Of a DNA stretch of 64,000 nucleotides, positions 45,750 through 56,643 are shown piece after piece. The position numbers were made by a program, and so were the translations under genes. Position 1 is the first letter of the stretch. Each line of letters starts with the position of its first letter. Source of the stretch: Plectosphaerella cucumerina (Eukaryota; Ascomycota; Sordariomycetes; Glomerellales; Plectosphaerellaceae); the NCBI GenBank assembly GCA_020746995.1, contig JAGPXD010000003.1, positions 4,960,001-5,024,000 of the forward strand, written 5' to 3'. The notes under the pieces were generated by a model. The model saw only the letters and a list, made by a program, of their open reading frames with translations. It made no database searches and was not told the origin of the DNA.

Positions 45750-46949
45750 ATGGCCTCGACACTAGACGCTCTCCAGTCTTTCCTGGCCACCAACCCCATC
45801 ACCTCGGCCGTCGGCGATGCCGTCAACTCCTTCTCCGAGAGGAGAGCCAAGCTCGGCCTCCCCAACCCCGGAACTGTCGAGAACCTGACCAGGGAGGTCA
45901 CCCGCGATGCCTTTGTCAACAACTACATGTTCTCCGGTCTGCGCGCCGACATCACCAAGGCCTTCAGCCTGTCACCTCTGTTCCAGGTCTCCCATGCCTT
46001 TGCCATGGGCGAGCGCCTGAACCCCTACACCTTTGCCGCCCTCTACGGCACCAACAAGGTACGTCGGCTCGCCTTTTGATGGCCCGTCCCATCCGATACG
46101 CTTTTCAAAAGACACACCCTAACCCAATTCCTCCCAGGTCTTCCTCCAGGGCAACGTCGACAATGACGGCCAGCTTTCCGCTCGCTTCAACTGGCGGTGG
46201 TCCGACAAGCTGGTCTCCAAGTCCCAGCTCGCCGTCGTTCCCGGCACCGGCCAGGACATGCTCCAGCTCGAGTCCGAATACGTCGGCGACGACTTCACCG
46301 CCTCGGTCAAGGCCATGAACCCCAGCGCCTTCGACGGCGGCCTCACCGGCATCTTCGTCGGCAGCTACCTCCAGTCCGTCACCCCCCGCCTGTCCCTCGG
46401 CCTCGAGACCGTCTGGCAGCGCGCCGGCATGACCGCCGGCCCCGACACGGCCACCTCGTACTCCCTCCGCTACAAGGCCGAGGACTGGGTCGCCACCGCC
46501 CAGCTCCAGGCCCAGGGCATCATCAGCACCACCTACTGGCGCCGCCTCTCCGAGCGCGCCCAGGCCGGCTGCGACCTCAACATCTCCCTCGCCCCCAGCG
46601 GCGCTGCCCTCATGGGCGGTCCCTCGCGCGAGGGCACCGCCACCATGGGTGCTAAGTACGACTTCCGCATGTCCACCTTCCGCGCCCAGGTCGACTCCAA
46701 GGGCAAGCTCAGCTGCCTGCTCGAGAAGCGCATCGCCGCCCCCGTCATGATGACCTTTGCCAGCGACGTCGACTACTTCTCGGTATGTCTTGCACATCGA
46801 CCCTTACTTCATATTGACCACACGCTGACTGACCCCCACAGCAACAAGCCAAGATTGGTGTCGCCATCTCCGTCGAGGCCGGCGGCGAGGAGCTCCAGGA
46901 GCAGCAGGAGGCCCTCGGCTCCCAGCCTTCCCCCAACATCCCCTTCTAA
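45750..46949 (+). CDS. TOM40: Mitochondrial outer-membrane import channel Tom40
   Basis: Three exons, 45750-46058, 46138-46782 and 46842-46949, give 353 residues, the usual fungal length. Tom40 is the 19-strand beta-barrel through which nearly all nuclear-encoded mitochondrial proteins enter. Visible: N-terminal SAVGDAVNSFSERRAKLGLPNPGTVE, then RDAFVNNYMFSGLRADITKAF, ALYGTNKVFLQGNVDNDGQL, ARFNWRWSDKLVSK and strand-like alternation throughout, including QGIISTTYWRRLS and the penultimate-strand segment RMSTFRAQVDSKGKLSCLLEKRI. The last exon gives KIGVAISVEAGGEELQEQQE and a short tail ending IPF. The start MASTLDALQSFL was preferred over upstream in-frame ATGs. Very confident. Confidence 0.97.
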
Positions 46950-47777
46950 GCCGGCCCTGCCGTGACTAGATGATCACCCCCCACAACCTCCGCTCCTAAT
47001 CAAAACCCAAGCCGTTAATTGTTGTAGAGGGGCGAACAACGAGCGGCGCGCATCGGGGACACACGCGCGCACAACCACCCGGCCTCGGCAAGCCTTTCCT
47101 CACCCATCTTGTTTTTCCCCCTTGTCTTATTATTCGGGCCCCTTCGCGCCTATCCCGCGAATGCCTTCCCTCCCAACATCTTGCCGAGGCCGACGTACCC
47201 CCGGGTGCGCGCGCTGCCTCTCCCGTCGTTCGCCGCCGACGCCTTGTTTCTTGTTCCTTTCCGGGAACAAAACCGTGTACTATACTTTGCTCTCCACGCG
47301 AGAGTAACCCATTTGCCGATGCATGTGCTTTTTTCTCACCCGGCGGTAGAAGCCAGTTTACCTTTTGCTGGGGTGGTTTTTACGTGCCCCGTCGGGCGAG
47401 GGGGGCGCGAGGTCGTTTATGAGCAGCGGGCTCGGCATTGGCGATGCCTGCCGCTGCGCGCGGCATGTACTGTGTATGAAAGGAGATAGACAAATGGACA
47501 CCATGACGAAGACGAGGGCGGGTGTGAAATGATACAGGGTGTGGTGGTACGTTGCCAAAGGGAAGGCAGTCCACCCACCTGCCTTCCCGATGACGTGAGC
47601 TGCACCTAGACGCAGCCAACACAGCCAGATCCAAGGGATCGGAGCTACACCGAGCAAAAGTAAAGATGGTCAAAAGTAAATACCTGCAAAATGTACATCT
47701 CGTCTCCCTGATCAAAACGCGCTCCTCCAAAAGTGCAAAAAGTGATGACCCCCGTTTTGCGGGAGCCCCATAATTGT
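46950..47777. other. Region downstream of TOM40
   Basis: TOM40 3' UTR and spacer up to the tRNA gene. An A-run at 47737-47741 (TTTTT on the minus strand) probably ends the tRNA transcript. No protein gene supported. Confidence 0.5.
47737..47741 (-). terminator. Candidate RNA polymerase III terminator
   Basis: Five T residues on the minus strand, 36 nt past the tRNA-Gly 3' end; the nearest T-run in the right direction. Confidence 0.55.
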
Positions 47778-47848
47778 GCAAGAGCCAGGAATCGAACCAG
47801 GGTCTAGCGTATGGGAAACGCTCATACTAACCACTATACTACTCATGC
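47778..47848 (-). tRNA. tRNA-Gly, anticodon CCC
   Basis: A 71-nt minus-strand cloverleaf without intron. The A box (TAGTATAGTGG) and B box (GGTTCGATTCC) match consensus. The anticodon stem AGCGT/ACGCT closes the loop TTCCCAT with anticodon CCC, reading GGG glycine codons. The acceptor stem GCATGAG/CTCTTGC has one U-U mismatch (4-69) and the T stem one U-U mismatch (51-63). CCA is not encoded, as usual in eukaryotes. Probably functional given intact promoters and terminator, but the two mismatches deserve a check. Confidence 0.9.
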
Positions 47849-48578
47849 GGTTGCTGGTGGGGACTAGCTGAAAACAATGGAATAAGTAGCCTGGCCCTGT
47901 GTCGGAACGAAAATCGCTGTTGAGTGCCCTGTATGAGGTGCCAAAGCTGTGAAACTATTCCGAAGACAACTTCATGCTATTTTCTACCTTCAAAGGCGTC
48001 CTTGAGGCGTTTTAGTGAAAATTGTGGCTGTTGCGGCTTCGTCCTGATGGCGGCCGGGCACCGACACGACACGAAGTGTCTGCTGCAGCTTCAGTGCTGC
48101 CAGCCGGAGCCCTTGCGTCACGAGAAAGTGCGGGACATGATCTGTGCTGCTCAAAACCAGCTTCTAAATTTACTCTTACTACATACTCAGCCGTCAAACG
48201 TGCGCTCAAGTCGCGGGAGACATGGACCTCAAGCGGGCTGGCCATGACGGAACACAGGTCCATAGACCCGTCAGCGTCCTGTATTGCAGGCGCCGTGCTG
48301 ATCCTTGTACTATAACAAAATTACACACGATGTGATGGTCTGCAGATCCTTCGAAGCACCGGTTTCTAGAAGTTTGCTGAACGAGGTCATGTCCAGCTGC
48401 TCAGTGAGGTGCTCAGTGGAAGCCCCACTTGAGCTCCCCTCGGCCAGTCAACCCCACCACTCCACGAGCATGCATGCAATTCCGCCAACTTCCATCATCA
48501 TCATCATCATCACCACCCGCCCTCGACAACCCGAACCTCCTCCCCCCGAACCCTCGACCCTCTCCCCCCTACCCCGCC
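47849..48578. promoter_or_regulatory. tRNA upstream / GET4 upstream region
   Basis: 730 bp. A (CAT)6 microsatellite at 48493-48510 lies in the presumed GET4 leader. The GET4 frame is open upstream to an ATG at 48429 (50 extra codons), but that stretch is Pro/Ser-rich and leader-like. Confidence 0.55.
48493..48510 (+). repeat. (CAT)6 microsatellite
   Basis: Six perfect CAT units in the leader of GET4, 69 bp before the start codon. Confidence 0.9.
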
Positions 48579-49637
48579 ATGGCCACCTCAAAATCCGACA
48601 AGATCGAAAAGATCATCGCCCGCCTCCAGGCCCGCATCGGCGAGGGCCAGTTCTACGAGGCCCAGCAACAAACCCGCGTCGTCGCCGCCCGCTACATCAA
48701 GGCCTCCAACTGGGATGCCGCCGTCGACATCCTCTACAACGTCGCTCAGTCCCTCCTCAAGGCCGGCCAGGGCGGCTCCGGCGGCGACCTGAGCATCATG
48801 CTCGTCGACGTCTACAAGCAGGCCACCCTCAAGCCCGACCCCGCCAACAGGGGCAAGCTGCTGACCCTCGCCCGCCTCTTCGCCGCCGGCGAGCCCACGC
48901 GAAAGACGTTCCTCACAGAATCCATCAGGTATGTAGCAGTAATAGAGTGTTTTTGTCATGCGGGACATTTGGCTAATTCTCGTCTTCGCCGCAGCTGGTC
49001 GAGCAAGTTCGGAGAGTACCCCGCCGGCGACCCCGAGCTGCACCACGTCGCCGGCTCGCTCTACGCCGAGGAACACGACGCATACGAGGCCGAGCGGCAT
49101 CTGGTCCTGGGCACGAAAGACTCGGCCGAGGTCCTCGCCTCCATGGAGTGGGCCTGGTACAAGGAGGACGACTCGCACACGGCCGCTCTCTACGCCTCCC
49201 GCGCCATCCTGCCTTATCTCCTCGTCGGCAACGTCCGCGCCGCCAATGTCGCATACCGCCTCTTCGCCACCCGTCTGTCCGAGGAAGGCGCCGCCGGCGT
49301 CCAAGACGTCAGCACTTCCACCTCAGACATCCGCATCTTCCCCGGCCTGCCGCTGCTCAACTTCCTCGGCCTCCTTCTGCTGGCCATCCAGCGCGGCGCT
49401 CCCGATGCGTACCGCGCCCTCGTCTCGAAGTATGCCTCCCAGATCGCGGAGACGGGCGCATGGGGCGATGCCCTCGAGACCGTCGCGGAGATGTACTTTG
49501 GCATCGCCCGCCCGAGGCAGAGCAACCCGCTCATGGACATGATGAGCAGCATGTTTGGCGGCGGCGCGCCCGGTGCCGCCCAGGGCCGGCCGGCCACGAG
49601 GAGGGTCGAGGCACCGACGGCCGAGGGGCTGGATTGA
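48579..49637 (+). CDS. GET4: Get4, tail-anchored protein targeting factor
   Basis: Two exons, 48579-48928 and 48995-49637, give 330 residues. Get4 is an alpha-solenoid that pairs with Get5 and hands tail-anchored membrane proteins from Sgt2 to the ATPase Get3 for insertion into the ER. The family is recognised from KIIARLQARIGEGQFYEAQQQTRVVAARY, AVDILYNVAQSLLKAGQGGSGGDLS, PELHHVAGSLYAEEHDAYEAERHLVLG, NFLGLLLLAIQRGAPDAYRALVSKY and the C-terminal MDMMSSMFGGG. The splice joins ESIRWSSKF-type sequence as ES-I-(AG|C)-W-S-S-KFGEYPAGDP. Length and order are as in other filamentous fungi. It converges on an unrecognised gene with 118 bp between stops. Very confident. Confidence 0.96.
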   Translation: MATSKSDKIEKIIARLQARIGEGQFYEAQQQTRVVAARYIKASNWDAAVDILYNVAQSLLKAGQGGSGGDLSIMLVDVYKQATLKPDPANRGKLLTLARLFAAGEPTRKTFLTESIRYVAVIECFCHAGHLANSRLRRSWSSKFGEYPAGDPELHHVAGSLYAEEHDAYEAERHLVLGTKDSAEVLASMEWAWYKEDDSHTAALYASRAILPYLLVGNVRAANVAYRLFATRLSEEGAAGVQDVSTSTSDIRIFPGLPLLNFLGLLLLAIQRGAPDAYRALVSKYASQIAETGAWGDALETVAEMYFGIARPRQSNPLMDMMSSMFGGGAPGAAQGRPATRRVEAPTAEGLD

Positions 49638-49755
49638 GGGGATGGAGCTAGGCGACATCGCCTCCCTTCAAAAAACACACCAGCAGCACCGGCGTCGCTG
49701 CGTGGCGGAAACGCAGAGGTGGCCCGGGGAGGACCACAAACCGTCAGAGGTGCAT

Positions 49756-50434
49756 CTAGCGGCGCATCCCATGGTCGCCGGCCTCGTACATCCACTGATC
49801 CTCCTCGAGAGCCGCCACCTTGGCCCTCAGGCTCCTCCTGACCGCCTCGAGAAGTTCTGCGCGCACGCGGTGGTCAGTTTTCAGTAGACAAACGACAGGA
49901 TACCCCACAGCAAGGCAGCGAATAAAAACATAGTAGACCCTCGCAAGTTGACGTACCTTCAGGCTGGTCCGGTACCGCCGCGTGATTGACTCTGTGCTGC
50001 TTGACCGCGTCCGCCAGGCGTTGGCGTTCTTCTGCCGAGACGTCAGTATGCAATAATGAAATCCTTGCTCGGGATAACCTACGCTTGCTCTCCTCCTGAT
50101 CATGCATGACGCCTTCGTCTCCATCGTCCAGTACGCCCGCCATGGGCAGTTCGCCAATGACGATGTCGCCGTTACGGTCACGCACTACAACGTCGCCGCT
50201 CTCGCTGCCTCCGCTCCCGGGCGTACCCATCCGCAGCATCTCGGACGCAGACTCTTCGGAGGGGATTGCAGAACCAGGGTGGGTGGAAGATGCCGGACCG
50301 GCTCCTGCAACGGGCGTTGGGCGCCGTGTGAGGCGGCTCTGGAAGAGGTTTCGCGATACACCACCCACGCCACCAGTAACTGGCGGCGCGCGCCGGGGAG
50401 GTGGGATGGGAGCTTGGCGCTGGCGGTCTGCCAT
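49756..50434 (-). CDS. Conserved-looking small protein of unknown function
   Basis: Three exons, 50083-50434, 49957-50031 and 49756-49856, give 175 residues. Splice sites are good (GTAGGT/GGCAG, GTACGT/CGCAG) and all phases agree, which supports a real gene. The N-terminal two thirds are Pro/Ser/Gly-rich and probably disordered, with a basic start (MADRQRQAPIPPPRR). An acidic patch (VLDDGDEGVMHDQEE) precedes a predicted helical C-terminus (ERQRLADAVKQHRVNHAAV, then LLEAVRRSLRAKVAALEEDQWMYE). The helical end looks like an interaction module of a larger complex, but I cannot name the family. No transmembrane segment or signal peptide. Confidence 0.65.
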
Positions 50435-50906
50435 GCTGAATGAGCTGGTGATATTTCTCGGTATTGAAGTAAGGGCGGGAATGGTGATGCGCGTATGATG
50501 GTGGTCGCAGGGAATAGTTGTAAGGTGCTGATGAGCCCCTCTGTTTACTTTGTCGTTGGTGTCGTTGCACAGTGACGACACTGTGTATGTGGCGGGCATC
50601 GCACGGTATGGAAAGGGGGTTTCGCTACACCACCACCCAAGCTCTATCACAGGAAATTGAACAACTGCTGCTTCATCTCAGAATGCTTCATGTCTACCGT
50701 CATTATCCCTAGTCTTGTACAACTGGCGAACCATCGCCCCAGAATATGCCGTCCGAAAAACCCGATCCAGATGCCCACCATGCAAGTTGCCTTTCCTCCA
50801 TACAAATCAATCAACAAACAAAACTCCCACCAACTCCGATGCAGATGCTTGACCTGAGCTGCAGCTCCGTGGCCACCGCTCTTTTCGTACAGCTCCATCC
50901 TGAGCC
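50435..50906. other. Spacer between CYK3 stop and the small unknown gene
   Basis: 472 bp; promoter of the small gene and CYK3 3' UTR, both minus strand. Nothing recognised. Confidence 0.5.
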
Positions 50907-53900
50907 TCAGCTCTCGCACACCCATTCGGCAAAGACGCACCACCTGGCCGTCCGGTCGGCCAGAACAAGGCCCCTCCACACTCCCTTTTCGGAGCACTTG
51001 ATGATCGTCTCCCACGTGCCACCGTCGCCGAGCTCTTCCTCCCTTGAGTTTCGACTGCCGACGCTGATACCCTTGCGGTCCTCCTTGCGCATCAGACGCA
51101 AGATCTTGCCTCCCGGAGTCTGAATCGCGAGCTTGGCTGGCTTGTGGGTTAAGCCCGAGGCGGACGAGCTCGGGTTGGAGCCGCTCACGCTCGTGGCGAC
51201 CATGCTCATGGCAGAGCCGGGTCTGGCAAAGGGAACCGGGCTCACCCCGCCGGGATTTGATGATGGCGTCATGACGGAGCCTGGTCCGCCGCTTGATAAT
51301 GAGCTTGGGTGCTGGCGAACAGCGAAGACAAAAGTGTTGTTGAGCGCCAGACGCTGGCACTGAGGCTGGACAACGTAGATATCGTGACGCTGAGCGTGAG
51401 GTGTCGGGTGCCGCGTCACAAACTCGTATGGCGGGTTCTCTCCCGTGTGGATGATGGGCAGAGTGAATGCCACGGGGTGCGGGATGTCCTTGATGCTATG
51501 CATCAGACCTCGCTTGCCGGCATACACCTTCAGAACGCCCTGTCCCTCATCGCCAGGAAGCAGCGCCTTGATCGTGTAGCGCTTGATGCCGTTGAACCAC
51601 TCAGCCTGCGCAAGCGCCCTCTTCTTCACCGTGTCGCCGCTCTCAAAGTAGTCGCCGTCCTGATCTCTTGCGTACGCGCGCACCTCAACCTCGGCGGCGA
51701 CCTCGACATCCGCAGGAACGTTAATCTTGACATGGACCATCTCGAGGTCCTCGATCCGCGTCAGCGAGGTGTTGTAGTCGGCCATTTCCACCATGTTCTT
51801 GAAAAAGGCCGGATTGGCGCATGGCAGGTTGAGCAGAACCTCGTAGGCCTGTGGTGGGCAGATGTGCTGTTGCTCGTGGTGCTCGGGGATATGTGTCCAG
51901 CACAGCTCCAGCGGCCGGGCCAGGAACCACCAGAAGTCTGCCGTCGTCGAAGGCGCGCTGGAGTACATGTGCCTCTTGGGATACGATGGACTAGCCAGAC
52001 AGCAGTCCATCATGCGCCATTCGTTGTCAATGAGAACCGCGTTCCACCAATGGTTCGGCCTGGGCATCATGTTGGAGTCTGGGATCTCGCCCGGGGTCTT
52101 GAGGTATCCGCGGACCACCTCGCATTGGATGCCAACAGCTCCACACATTTCCATAACGATGAGGGCGTATTCCTCCGCGCAGGCACGCTTCGTCTGGATC
52201 ACGCGTTTGGTGTCGATGGTGCCTTCAAAATCTTCCTCCCAGCAGATGCGTTCCGATGTCCAGGTGAAGATGGCCCGCAGGCGTTGAACGTCGCTTCGGT
52301 ATGGGCGGCAGACGTAAGTTGTAGCAAGCGTTATTGAGTTGGTCATTGGCGGCAGGCTGGCGATGAATCGCGAGTTCTTGTCCACCTGGCTCAGGTTGAT
52401 GGATTGGTAGTCGATCGGTTCGGGCACGGGGTGTCCGTTGCCTCCCTCGTCTCCGTCGACGCCTTCACAGAGCTCGTCCACGGGATTCAGTGCCGGATGA
52501 TCCAGCATCTGGCACCGCTCCTCGCGCTCGTGCCGCTCAATTTTACTCAGTGAGTTGGACCGGTTGATGTCTCTTCGCACTTGGACCCAATCAACCCCGT
52601 TGCCGAGACCCATGTCGCGGGCAGTATCTTTGGTGGAGTGTGCTGGAGAACCAAAGCCGGGCGACATTGGGGAACCAGGGGGCAGAGAGCGCGCAAAGGG
52701 AGATGACTTCATCGAGTCGGTGCCCGTGGCGATGTTGCTTCGGCCGGTGGCAACGCCTGTTTTGGCGGAGTCGAAGAGCTTCTTGAACAGACTGCGCTTG
52801 GGGGCCTTTGGCGTGACGAGACCTCCGAGACCCGATCCCACGTCGTCTCCCAGACCTGCCTGCGACTTGGGTCTTTGCTGCTGGACATCGGAAGCATGGC
52901 TGCTGTGGTAGCTCACGCCGGTGAAGGGAGAGTCGGGACGGTCGGTGTCAAGATCTCTCATGCCGAAGGCGCTCTGAGCACGCTGGTGGTTCTTCCTGGC
53001 CAGGCTGCCCGCGCTGGTAGCGCTAATAGCCCCCGCCGACACGCCGCTCATGAGGCTCCTGTTGGTGCTCTGGGTCGTTGAACTCTGGTTGCCGGATGAT
53101 GCGCTCGTGGAGTTAGTTTTGGTGGTAAAAGTGCGGCCAAGGACATTTCGACCAACATCATAAGCTGACTTTCGCGTGCGAAGTTTCTTGTCTGGCGATG
53201 GAGGCGCATTGCCCATGGACGACTTGGGCCGTTCGTACGCCAGCCCCTTAGGTGGCGGAGGGGGCGGCATGTCGGATCCAGATTCGCTCTGTTGCATGGT
53301 TCGCAGCCTGCTCTCCATGCGTTCCACGTAGTTGCTTAACTGTGGCGCGTTCGGGTCGCCGGAGTGGCCGTTCTGGTAGGACGGGTCCTGGGACGATTCT
53401 CCGCTCCAAGTTTCGTAGCCTTCGTCGCTCTGAGCAAGGCCCATGGAGGTCTGCGGTCGCTGAGAATTCTTGGACTTGACCTTGTGGCTGACCATATCAA
53501 AACACTCGGGTGACCAGGGGTTCAGAGGGGCGTCAGCGGCGCCTTTGCTATTTGTCCTCCCAATAGCATCAAGTTGTTCCATCACGCCGTCCATGGCTTC
53601 CCTGAGAGGTGATGGGGTCATATGACTGCCGCCGGGGGATGGGGGACATGGGGAAGGCAGGCGAGGGGTATGGAGGCCATCCATCGACGGGTTGTAGGAC
53701 ACGGTGGATCCATGTCTCTCGATCTGGGGAAGTCTGAACGAGGCATTGGACTCTTGCCGGGCCGGCTTGACAGTAACGTGTCTGTGAGGCGGCGGAGGAG
53801 GCGGGGGCGGCGAGTCAGCCCTTTCAGTGGCGCCAGGACGATATGCCTGGAATTGGCGGTCGTCAAAAGACGGTGCAGGTGAAATGCTTCGCTGCCCCGG

Positions 53901-55104
53901 GTAGGCGACTGATGGAGCAGGAGAAGCAGCGCGGAAGCCAGTGTGATGCGGAGGAGCTGGAGAGTGGGCTCGGTAGGCACTCTGCTGTGGTGGCGCAGGG
54001 GAGTGGGCTCGGAATCCCGAGTGGTGAGGAGGGGCGGGAGAATGGGCTCGAATATTGGTATGGTGCGGCGGAGCGGGGGAATGGGCTCGCATATTGCTGT
54101 GATGCGGCGGAGCAGGAGAATGAGCCCGGAAGTCGCTATGATGCGGCGGAGCCGGAGAGTGAGCTCGGAAACCGGCGTGATGAGGAGGGGCGGGAGACAC
54201 CGCTCGAGAGCCGTAGTGGCTCTGATGCGGGGGCGCCGGAGAAGGGGCCCTCGACTGATAGTGATCGTGACGGGGCGGCGCGGGAGAGGCTGCTCTGTAG
54301 TTGTGATAATCGTGCCTCGGGGGCGCCGGCGAGGGGGCTCTCGTGTTATATGGGTCATGTCGAGGAGGAGCCGGCGACGGAGCCCTAGATGCGTACGGAT
54401 CGTGGTGGGGAGGGGCCGGTGAAGGTGCTCTTGCGCTGTAGTGATCGTGGCGCGGAGGAGCTGGTGATGGGGCTCGAGAAGCATAGGGATCGTGGCGATG
54501 AGGTGCCGGCGAGGGGGCTCGCGAGTTGTAGCTTCCATACTGGTAAGGGGCCGGCGATGGCTGTCTGGCGTTGTAGTCATGCTCGGGTGGAGGAGCTGGT
54601 GACCGTGACCGCGCCTGAGGAGCCTCGTGCTGGAACGAGCTGTTGGAGTTCTCGCGGGGGCGGACCTGAGTGCCGTCCTTGTACGTCACAGGCTGCTTGG
54701 CAGTGGTGTAGTGAGGAGCCTTGGCGTAGGCTTCGAAGGGCTTGCGGAACGTCTTGGACTTTGTCGGCACGCTGGGGCTCGGCGACTGGTTGTCGGGCAG
54801 AGGGCTGACGGATCTTGTCGTCGGCCTGAAGTTCTCGGGGAGGACTTCGACAAAGTTGGACGGGAACACGCCGACTGTTCTCCGGTCGCGGAAGAGCTTG
54901 CCCGTCCACCACGAACCGTCGCCGGCGTTGAGACACTCGATCAGGTCGCCTTCGATGAATCCGAGATCGCGTTTAGACTGTTATCGCGTCAGTCAGTACT
55001 ACAGTCGGGCCTTTGCGAAGGAAACTGACCTCTCCTCCCCACGAGTAGACGGCCCTGCACCAGCACGGAAACCGCGTGGGCACGGGTGGCGGCGCGGGCA
55101 CCAT
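50907..55104 (-). CDS. CYK3: Cytokinesis protein Cyk3 (SH3 plus inactive transglutaminase-like domain)
   Basis: Two exons, 55030-55104 and 50907-54977, give 1381 residues. Cyk3 acts at the septum with the actomyosin ring and chitin synthase. An SH3 domain occupies residues 10-65 (CRAVYSWGGESKRDLGFIEG, GSWWTGKLF, VFPSNFVEVL). Residues 148-395 are a Pro-rich tract with about 18 SPAP units, a likely SH3/profilin-type ligand. A transglutaminase-like domain lies at about 930-1030 (CAEEYALIVMEMCG, NHWWNAVLID, EWRMMDC). The His and Asp positions are kept, but the residue aligned with the catalytic Cys appears to be Ala, because Cys sits one residue too early; loss of that Cys is known for fungal Cyk3. 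Start: MVPAPPP was chosen; an upstream in-frame ATG at 55161 would add 19 residues. Confidence 0.93.
53868..54611 (-). repeat. Coding tandem repeats (SPAP units) in CYK3
   Basis: About 18 imperfect units in two blocks: roughly 15-residue units of the type RAPSPAPPRHDPYxS, then roughly 13-residue units RAHSPAPPHHSDF. Histidine pairs follow most SPAPP cores. Divergence between copies is moderate, so the array is not brand new. Confidence 0.85.
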
Positions 55105-56643
55105 GTTGATTTGCGGTTTCTTGTTGAGTAGCCGGAAGTAATCGTGGTTTCGCGGGGGCAAGTCGCGCGACTATGCCAGGTGTTGAGCGGCTGCCCAGCA
55201 CCCAAATCCGCGATGCAACGGACGATGTAGAGAGGCGGTCTGCGGTCGGGGAGCGGCGGTCGAGACGGAAGAGCACCAAGACTCGGTCCGGCTTCAGCTA
55301 TGGGATCGAGTCCTCTGGATCGCGACAAAGACCTTGTTGGAGTTGCGGATTGGACGATCAGGCGACGAGAGATTGGTCATGAGCATGCCTGAGCAGATGA
55401 GGGTTGACGGCACGTTCCATGGAATGTCGGGCCAGTACTTCCTGAACGGGGACGGGGGGTGAGGAGTTGTGTGTGTGGGTGGTGGGAGACGGGTAATAAT
55501 TGTGAACCAGGTATGATGTGTGCACATACTACACCGTGGGCGCAGCGCAGGGGCTTTCACCTTCAGGTTCGGTTGCAAGGCGACGTTGGCTGACGCTGCC
55601 AACAAACAGAGGGGTCTCGAGCCGTCGTCGGGGCAACGCTTGACGTGGGACGGACGGGTTGCGCTGAAACTGGTTGTCGGCGCTAGCATAGCCGGCCAAT
55701 GAGGAGGAGAGCGCCCAGCCGCCCCCAGCGGGCTGCAGGCTCTGCGGTGGGGCACGCGACAGCGCTGAAGCGCTAAAACCGACGCCGCAGTGATGCAATC
55801 AGAAGTTCCAGTCCCCACCAACTGGCCCGGGCGGGCACCATCCATCGGCCCTGGCCCGGTGATGCGACGGGATGCACCACTGCACCAGCGGCGCAACCTG
55901 CATTCCAGTGGCCGCCTGGTCAGATGCAGACGACCCAACTTCTGTAGTCAAATGACACCGCTTGTCCCGTCCACTTCAATTCCGGCCGCCTCAACAGACC
56001 TAACCGCCATACTCGTGCATCACGACCTCCTTTTTTACTGCTTCCACCCGACTCTCCGAATGCGTTTCTTCTCCTCGCCGTGCCAGCTGCTCCCTGCGCC
56101 GGCGTCCGCGACATTGCGCCCCGTATATCCCGGTGCCTGAGCCTGACGGACGATTGAAAAGCTCAAGCTATACCAAAACGGCAAAAGGTAAACACGGCCC
56201 GAGCTTTGCCACGAACCTGGGCCCTCGGCAGGGGTTTCTCGTCGACTTCAGGCGGTGCATCCACCATCATCCCAGCATCCCAGGGGCCCTTGCTCGCTGT
56301 CCCAGACAACCAGGCCTGTCCGTCACTGCTCATTAAAGCGCCCGAGGGCCGGCTCGTTGCTAGGTTGCAGACGCAGACGGATACCAACTTCACATCCACG
56401 ACTACCTACCTACATTGTTCTCGAGTTGCGACTAGACGCTTTCACCGGCGACATTGTTGCACGCTGGCGACTCGGCATTTTTTTCAAAAGTACTGTTAGA
56501 ACCGCATCATCTCCCGTACGAGCATCGGTTCCCCAGCATCCTTCGTCCAGAACAGTGCTCCGCTGTACTGCGACTCGCCCCTCAGCCGCCTCGTGCAACT
56601 CTTTCCATCCTCGCCGGCAGATCGACCGAGGCAGCCAGACACA
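55105..56643. promoter_or_regulatory. Divergent region CYK3 / GCK-III kinase
   Basis: 1.5 kb between outward-facing starts of two genes with related septation roles. The kinase side carries a long C/A/T-rich leader. No RNA gene, TATA box or repeat was recognised with confidence. Confidence 0.55.

Noticed and set aside
53618..54580. 320-codon alternative minus frame in CYK3
   Set aside because: It is the repeat array of CYK3 read in another frame.
53868..54611. CRISPR-like array
   Set aside because: Periodic, but the repeats are protein-coding SPAP units without unique spacers in a eukaryotic gene.
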